Under the pieces are notes generated by a model. It saw only the letters and a program-made list of their open reading frames with translations, had not been told where the DNA came from and searched no databases. Of a stretch of 64,000 nt of DNA, positions 59,497-64,000 are shown in pieces. Location of the stretch: NCBI GenBank assembly GCA_037481695.1, contig JBBFLE010000008.1:62001-126000 (forward strand), read 5' to 3'. The translations under genes and the position numbers were made by a program. This DNA comes from a bacterium (GTDB lineage Bacteria; Desulfobacterota; Desulfocorpusculales; Desulfocorpusculum). Each line of letters begins with the position of its first letter. Position 1 is the stretch's first letter.

Positions 59497-59895
59497 TCAA
59501 CTCCTCATTCTTTCTCCAGCCTCTTTGAGCACCCTGAGCCTGTTGGCCTCAGCCAAAAAGGCCTGGTAGGCCTTTCTTTCTTCTTCCTGAAGCAAGCGCC
59601 TGTTGGTAACCTGAAGGGCCAACTCGGCCTCCCTCTGACATCTCTTCCACCTGGCTGCCAGCCTCTCCAGCCTGGTCCTGCTGGCCTGAAGATCTTCTTG
59701 CAGCCTCACCACGCCCTCCCGGGGCCCATATCTTGCCTTGTAATCCACCATGAGCATTCGTGCCTGACGCTCCCTCAGGAACTGGTCCTTTCTTCGATGA
59801 GCCAGATCTCTTGTGAAAGACACAAACCCGCGCACAAGGCCTGCGAGGAGCAAAGCCAGGCCCAGGCAGATGACCGGATCGCTAAATACAGTCAT
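59497..59895 (-). CDS. Small membrane-anchored coiled-coil protein
   Basis: A 132-residue protein with one N-terminal hydrophobic segment (about residues 7-24) followed by a long charged helix to the end, likely a coiled coil (RLQEDLQASRTRLERLAARWKR). It is not recognised. GGAGG sits six bases before ATG 59895, and the promoter at 59986-60014 points to it. It is cotranscribed with comM, 63 bases downstream. Confidence 0.65.
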   Translation of the reverse strand: MTVFSDPVICLGLALLLAGLVRGFVSFTRDLAHRRKDQFLRERQARMLMVDYKARYGPREGVVRLQEDLQASRTRLERLAARWKRCQREAELALQVTNRRLLQEEERKAYQAFLAEANRLRVLKEAGERMRS

Positions 59896-59985
59896 CACGG
59901 ACCTCCAGGCAGCCAAACACCCCGTCTTGGAAACCCCATTGTTTGCTTGTTTCGATGACCGAAAAGACGATCTTATCCGGCGCCT

Positions 59986-60014
59986 ACTATAATAAACGAG
60001 TTGAGCCAGGTCAA
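59986..60014 (-). promoter_or_regulatory. Sigma-70 promoter of the coiled-coil/comM unit
   Basis: Minus-strand TTGACC (60009-60014), 17 bases, TATAGT (59986-59991). Both hexamers match consensus at five of six positions. Confidence 0.65.
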
Positions 60015-60169
60015 GTACTCTGTCATCCTTGTCTGGAGCTGGCCATGCGGGCCGATCCTTGAGTGATTTCTCTTTGTTGCCTCTCTTGTACAGCCCTTTT
60101 ACGAGCAGGCAATCCCTTTCTTGCTGGAAAAGTCCCTTTCTCACGGCAGCCTGTGCTCAACGAGTCAGA

Positions 60170-60198
60170 TTGACAAATCAGGGCCGTTTCCTTATAAC
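60170..60198 (+). promoter_or_regulatory. Sigma-70 promoter of hpt
   Basis: TTGACA (60170-60175), 17 bases, TATAAC (60193-60198). The -10 ends nine bases before the hpt ATG, so the mRNA would have almost no leader. Confidence 0.65.
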
Positions 60199-60207
60199 CT
60201 CTGTGGG

Positions 60208-60780
60208 ATGAGTAAGGTAACGCTTCATGTCCTGCACTCCAGGGACGAGATCGCAGAAAGGGTCCGGTGGTTGGGAAAGCGGATTTCCCAGGACTACCAG
60301 GGCAAATTCCCTTTGCTTGTTGGCATTTTAAAGGGTTCTTTCGTGTTTCTGGCAGATCTCATGCGCCATCTGGATGTGCCCGTGCATGTGGACTTTGTGA
60401 GGCTGGCCAGTTACGGAGATTCCATGGAAAGCTGCGGGAAGGTCAGGTTCACCAAAGACCTGGAACTTCCTGTGGATGGAAGGGATGTGCTTGTGGTGGA
60501 GGACATCGTAGATACCGGCAGAACCCTCAAGGAGCTGCTTGAGGAGCTGGCCCGACGAGGGCCCAGCTCCCTTAGAAGTTGCTGTTTGCTGGACAAGAGG
60601 CATCGCCGGGAAGTGCCTTTGGAAATCGACTATGTGGGCTTTGTGGTACATGAAGGCTTCTTGGTGGGCTACGGGCTGGACTGGGCGGAGTCCTACAGAC
60701 ATCTTCCGGACATCTGTGTGGTAGAACCGGGCAGGCAATCCTCTGAGGAGGCCGGCCCGGACAAGGGAGCAAAATCATGA
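60208..60780 (+). CDS. hpt: Hypoxanthine phosphoribosyltransferase
   Basis: A 190-residue purine salvage enzyme that makes IMP or GMP from hypoxanthine or guanine and PRPP. The PRPP loop is seen as VLVVEDIVDTGRTLKEL, with VGILKGSFVFLADL and the C-terminal DYVGFVVHEGFLVGYGLDWAE. The start is ATG 60208; the only ribosome-site-like bases (GTGGG) touch the ATG. Its stop overlaps the next start (ATGA). Confidence 0.95.
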   Translation: MSKVTLHVLHSRDEIAERVRWLGKRISQDYQGKFPLLVGILKGSFVFLADLMRHLDVPVHVDFVRLASYGDSMESCGKVRFTKDLELPVDGRDVLVVEDIVDTGRTLKELLEELARRGPSSLRSCCLLDKRHRREVPLEIDYVGFVVHEGFLVGYGLDWAESYRHLPDICVVEPGRQSSEEAGPDKGAKS

Positions 60781-61637
60781 TAATACAATGCGAGAACTGC
60801 CAGGCCAAATTCCGCCTGGATGATTCCAAGATCCCGGAGCAGGGAAGAAAGGTACGCTGCTCCAAGTGCAGCCATGTCTTCTTCGTGCAGAAAGAACCCC
60901 TGCCCTCGGCCCCACCCCCACAGGAGCCCCAGCATGCCGCATGGGAAGCCTCCAGCTGGGAGCCCTCCCCTTCGCCGCAGGCGCAACCTTTAAGCTCCGA
61001 GCCGGAGCCCATCTTCGAGCCTACCGTGCGCATAGATCTGGCAACCCAGGAGGAAGAACCTCCCTTGACTGATGAGGAACAAGTTCCAGAACCAGCGCCG
61101 CCTAGGCCCAAAACTCAAAGAAACCTCATACGCCCCCTGCTTTTGACAGCAGCAGGGGTGGCTGCCTTGGCCATCGTGGTGGTGGTCTTGGCCCGCTTGG
61201 GCCTCATCCCCTTGCAACTGGAGGAACCCAAGGAGTCCCCCATTGCACAGCTGATAATAGATCAGAGCCAGCTTCAGGGAAAATGGGAGAAGAACGCCCA
61301 AGTGCCTCGGATATTCATCATCAACGGAACCGTGATCAACCAGTCCAAGAAACCCAGAGCCTTTGTGAAGGTGCGGGGATTGCTTTTGGACAAGTCTGGC
61401 AAGACTGTCAAAGAGGTTTGGGCCTTTTGCGGAAACTCCATACCCATGGAAGACCTTCGCACCAAGGCTCCCAGTGAAATCCAAAGCATCATGCGAAACA
61501 GGGAAGGCGAAAAGGGAGCAAACAAGCTGCTGGCTCCAGGTGCCAGAATTCCCTTCACTTTGGTTTTCTTCGAGATCCCGGAAGGGGTGGAAACCTTCGG
61601 CGCCGAAGTGGTGGAAGCCCAGATCCCGAGCGGCTGA
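60777..61637 (+). CDS. MJ0042 zinc-ribbon / DUF3426 membrane protein
   Basis: A 286-residue protein with an N-terminal zinc ribbon (CENCQAKF and CSKCSHVFF), a Pro/Glu/Ser-rich linker to about residue 115, one membrane segment (about 120-143) and an outer DUF3426 domain. Such proteins are common in Proteobacteria, with function unknown. It is translationally coupled to hpt. Confidence 0.88.
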   Translation: MIIQCENCQAKFRLDDSKIPEQGRKVRCSKCSHVFFVQKEPLPSAPPPQEPQHAAWEASSWEPSPSPQAQPLSSEPEPIFEPTVRIDLATQEEEPPLTDEEQVPEPAPPRPKTQRNLIRPLLLTAAGVAALAIVVVVLARLGLIPLQLEEPKESPIAQLIIDQSQLQGKWEKNAQVPRIFIINGTVINQSKKPRAFVKVRGLLLDKSGKTVKEVWAFCGNSIPMEDLRTKAPSEIQSIMRNREGEKGANKLLAPGARIPFTLVFFEIPEGVETFGAEVVEAQIPSG

Positions 61638-61694
61638 GCCAGGATCAGATATTCTTGGGACAAGGTCTCGGCCCTCTCGAGCTGAAAGCTGCCT

Positions 61695-62708
61695 ATGGGA
61701 CTCCATGAGCGGATTCGCAGTGCCATGTTGAGCGTTATGTGCGTCCTGATCTTGGGCACCCTGGGCTATCACCTCATCGAGGGATGGAACCTGATGGATT
61801 CCCTTTACATGACGGTGATCACCCTGACAACCGTGGGATATGGAGAGGTGCATCCCCTTGTGCGAACAGAATCCCGTATATTTACGATGGTTTTGATCCT
61901 TGGAGGCATGGGGGTGGTATTCTATGCCCTGGGCAGTCTGGCCCAGGGGCTGGTGGAGGGTGGAATCAGGGAAATCGTAGGGAGAAAGAAGTTGGAAAAA
62001 CTCATCCATTCTCTATCCCATCATTGCATCATATGTGGCTTCGGTCGCATTGGCCGCTCCATAGCCCAGGAGCTGACTCAGGCCAGGGTGGCCTTTGTGG
62101 TCATAGAGAAGAATCCCGAGGCTCTCCATGAATTGGAGGAACTGGGTTACATGGGTCTTTCGGGAGATGCCACCTCCGAGGAGGTCCTCAAAGAGGCCGG
62201 GGTGGAGCGGGCCAGAGCACTGATTTCCGTGGCTTCCACAGATGCAGACAACCTCTACATAACCCTCACCGCCAAGAGCCTAAACCCCAATATCCAGGTC
62301 ATAGCCAGGGCTGCCGAGGCTCCAGCCGAGCGCAAGCTGGCCTGGGCGGGCGCAGATAGGGTGGTTTCCCCGTACAGAATGAGCGGGCAGCGCATGGCCA
62401 ACCTGATCCTGAGGCCTACGGTGGTGGAGTTCATGGAGTCCTCCCTCTCAGACCCTTCGGTGGATCTGGTCATGGAGGAGGTCCATCTACCTTCCCAAGG
62501 GGACTTTGTGGGTCAGGACATCCTCTCCTCGGGACTGAGGAAGGATTACGGTCTCATAGTGGTGGCCATAAAGAGAAAGGCTGGGGGCTTCGTGCTGAAC
62601 CCAGGCGCAGAAGAAATCCTTCAGGCCGAAGATGTACTGATTGCTTTGGGCAAGAGGGAGGACTTCGCCCGCCTGTCCAAGAGAATCGCCCCCACCAAGA
62701 AGCTCTAG
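61695..62708 (+). CDS. Potassium channel with TrkA-N/TrkA-C regulatory domains
   Basis: A 337-residue two-helix K+ channel subunit. The first membrane helix is about residues 9-26, the selectivity filter TTVGYGE is near 46-52, and the second helix is about 62-85. A cytoplasmic RCK region follows, with the NAD-binding ICGFGRIGRSIAQEL and a C-terminal TrkA-C part. The domain order matches MthK-like channels. It lies 57 bases after the DUF3426 gene. Confidence 0.93.
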   Translation: MGLHERIRSAMLSVMCVLILGTLGYHLIEGWNLMDSLYMTVITLTTVGYGEVHPLVRTESRIFTMVLILGGMGVVFYALGSLAQGLVEGGIREIVGRKKLEKLIHSLSHHCIICGFGRIGRSIAQELTQARVAFVVIEKNPEALHELEELGYMGLSGDATSEEVLKEAGVERARALISVASTDADNLYITLTAKSLNPNIQVIARAAEAPAERKLAWAGADRVVSPYRMSGQRMANLILRPTVVEFMESSLSDPSVDLVMEEVHLPSQGDFVGQDILSSGLRKDYGLIVVAIKRKAGGFVLNPGAEEILQAEDVLIALGKREDFARLSKRIAPTKKL

Positions 62709-62885
62709 CCAGCAGGACTCACAAGGGTTGCCCCATGTGTCATAAGCCCAAGATGTAATAAACCCTTCCCTCCAAGGCCTCCATCTTGCATCCAAAAGGC
62801 ACCTTGCCCTCGGAGCTGCCAACCTCTAAGCAAGGCATCTTGGCCCTTGGGACTGTTGCACCCCCGGTTCCGGCCGAGGTGGGTA

Positions 62886-63713
62886 TCACGCATAACTGTG
62901 GAGGCCAGATAGCAGGAAGTTGACCCCGAAGTACGTAAAGAGCGTGGCACCGAATCCAGCCATGGACAGAATGGCCGTGCGTTTTCCGCTCCAACCTCGG
63001 GAGAGCCTCGCATGGAGAAAAGCCGCATAGACAAGCCAGGTTATCAGCGACCAGGTCTCTTTGGGGTCCCAGCTCCAGTAAGTTCCCCAGGCCACATCCG
63101 CCCAAATGGCCCCTGTGATTATCCCTATGGAAAGAAAGGGGAAGCCCACGGCTATGGCCCTATAGTTGAGGTGGTCCAGGATTTCTTCAGAAGGTATCAA
63201 GCCTGCTGCTATTCCCCTGGGATTGAGCCTTCCCCTCAGGATGTAAAGCACGCTGACCCCGAAGGAGACGGCAAAGGCCGCATATCCAAGAAAACATGTT
63301 ATCACGTGGGCCGTGAGCCAGTTGCTCTGAAGAGCAGGCACAAGGGGTCTTATGTTGGTGTCAAAAAGAAGAGAGCCCAGCCCCAGACTGAGAAATGGAA
63401 GCGGAGCCACGAAAGCCCCTATGGTTCTGTTCTTGTAGCGAAGCTCAATGATCAGGTATATGAGAGCTATTGCCCAGGCAAAGACTATCATGGACTCATA
63501 CTGGTTGGTCAGGGGTATCCTTCCGTGGCCCAAGTCATGCGACTCCAGCCAACGATGCACAAAGCCCACTCCATTGAGCACCCAGGCCGCTGCCATGAGA
63601 CTTGTGGCGATCCTTCCCACCCAGGTGGATCTGCTGGCGGCGCATATAACGTACCCAAACCAGGCACCCAGGTAAATCAGAGAGACCCCGCTCAAAAGAG
63701 TGGCGCTATTCAT
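62886..63713 (-). CDS. ccsA: Cytochrome c maturation protein CcsA/ResC (system II)
   Basis: A 275-residue membrane protein with about eight hydrophobic segments and the tryptophan-rich haem-handling motif WGTYWSWDPKETWSLITW. Conserved histidines lie in FVHRW, LTAHVI and FLHARL. With ResB it exports haem and attaches it to apocytochromes. The start is ATG 63713, six bases after GGAGG and overlapping the resB stop by eight bases. It would serve the octaheme cytochrome in this window. Confidence 0.95.
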   Translation of the reverse strand: MNSATLLSGVSLIYLGAWFGYVICAASRSTWVGRIATSLMAAAWVLNGVGFVHRWLESHDLGHGRIPLTNQYESMIVFAWAIALIYLIIELRYKNRTIGAFVAPLPFLSLGLGSLLFDTNIRPLVPALQSNWLTAHVITCFLGYAAFAVSFGVSVLYILRGRLNPRGIAAGLIPSEEILDHLNYRAIAVGFPFLSIGIITGAIWADVAWGTYWSWDPKETWSLITWLVYAAFLHARLSRGWSGKRTAILSMAGFGATLFTYFGVNFLLSGLHSYA

Positions 63714-64000
63714 TCTTGCCCTCCTTGTTGCTGAACCTAAGCCCCGCCTTTTGTTGCCACGCCCCACATAGCCTCTCCAGAGCTCTGTCCAGCCCTGGCA
63801 GGTCCCGTGAGGAAGAGCCAGCCACCCAGCACACCACCTTGTTCTTGCGGGCTTGTACCCGCACCCAGAGTCTCCTATGGGCCCCCAGGAAAGCCATGGC
63901 GCATCCAGCCATAATGAGAAAACAGCCCACCCACACAATCCATACCCCGGGGTCCTGTTTCACCTGCAGCCCTGTCCAACGGGTCTCCTGGGCATCCAGA
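63706..64000 (-). CDS. resB: Cytochrome c maturation protein ResB, C-terminal part
   Basis: The last about 97 residues of ResB; the gene enters from beyond the right edge. The visible part reads TGLQVKQDPGVWIVWVGC, the last membrane helix, and a short basic cytoplasmic tail ending in GKNE. This is the conserved C-terminus of ResB/Ccs1, the partner of CcsA. It overlaps ccsA by eight bases. Confidence 0.9.
   Translation of the reverse strand, partial: LDAQETRWTGLQVKQDPGVWIVWVGCFLIMAGCAMAFLGAHRRLWVRVQARKNKVVCWVAGSSSRDLPGLDRALERLCGAWQQKAGLRFSNKEGKNE

Larger units (their letters stand above)
59896..60207. other. Divergent control region between comM unit and hpt
   Basis: A 312-base non-coding stretch containing the minus promoter at 59986-60014 and the plus promoter at 60170-60198. 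I see nothing else in it. Confidence 0.6.

Noticed and set aside
58789-59958. 389-codon plus-strand frame opposite comM
   Set aside because: Shadow of ComM and the coiled-coil gene; no recognisable domain.
62720-62758. CPMCH haem-binding-like motif just after the K+ channel gene
   Set aside because: The frame has no start codon of its own, overlaps the channel gene in another frame and stops at once; taken as chance.
1-64000. tRNA, rRNA, IS elements, CRISPR arrays, phage attachment sites
   Set aside because: I checked the intergenic stretches for tRNA arms and repeats and for transposase-like proteins and found none.

Overview
The window is 64 kb of a dense bacterial chromosome with a mid-50s G+C look. 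The gene set suggests a respiratory or syntrophic anaerobe of the Desulfobacterota (old Deltaproteobacteria). The pointers are a DVU0298-like HEAT protein, desulfoferrodoxin, rubredoxin, rubrerythrins, an octaheme cytochrome c, system II cytochrome c maturation, futalosine-type menaquinone genes and a complex I with a hydrogenase-like NuoE/HndB module. This placement is an inference from gene content; no rRNA, tRNA, IS element or CRISPR array was seen.

Layout, left to right. 1-5630 (minus): complex I operon nuoABCD, then four small genes of signalling type (RsbW-like kinase, DRTGG, PHP, HATPase), then nuoE and a cut HndB-like gene. The nuo leader holds a promoter, palindromes, an 11-codon ORF and an intrinsic-terminator-like hairpin. 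5631-7553: engB and an aminotransferase. 7682-15699: regulators (receiver, sigma-54 activator with pseudo-receiver, TPR protein, HTH-receiver fusion), an M3-like peptidase, a cupin and unknown genes. 15696-22348: flavodiiron protein, YyaL-type protein, and a PerR operon (perR, rubrerythrin, tpx, desulfoferrodoxin, ferritin and a 58-aa rubredoxin). 22408-30411: M24 peptidase, a SsuABC/TauABC-type transporter, and divergently mqnE-mqnC-deaminase for menaquinone.

31082-43417 (minus): octaheme cytochrome, then a ten-gene histidine-use operon. It runs hutH, hutU, a Liv-type ABC transporter (HMGF plus binding protein), glutamate formiminotransferase, hutI and cyclodeaminase, which covers histidine to glutamate plus methenyl-THF. 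43637-47862 (plus): two tandem secreted DUF4139 proteins, then an ArsR-type regulator with a cysteine-rich tail and a permease split into two genes. 48271-52121: an outer-membrane barrel with a strong terminator, and a CsgG/TolB-like plus FG-GAP protein behind a candidate attenuator. 52247-57727: patatin, methyltransferase, and an rrf2-cydA-cydB-rubrerythrin oxygen-defence operon. 57868-64000: comM, a coiled-coil membrane protein, hpt-DUF3426-K+ channel, and ccsA/resB cut by the window end.

Together the genes describe electron transport around menaquinone (complex I, bd oxidase, multiheme cytochrome, mqn, ccs), layered protection against oxygen (PerR operon, flavodiiron protein, cydAB-rbr) and amino-acid catabolism feeding one-carbon folate. 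Promoter calls rest on hexamer match and spacing read by eye. Start codons were often moved downstream of the longest reading frame where a Shine-Dalgarno sequence or an ATGA/GTGA/TTGA overlap supported it.
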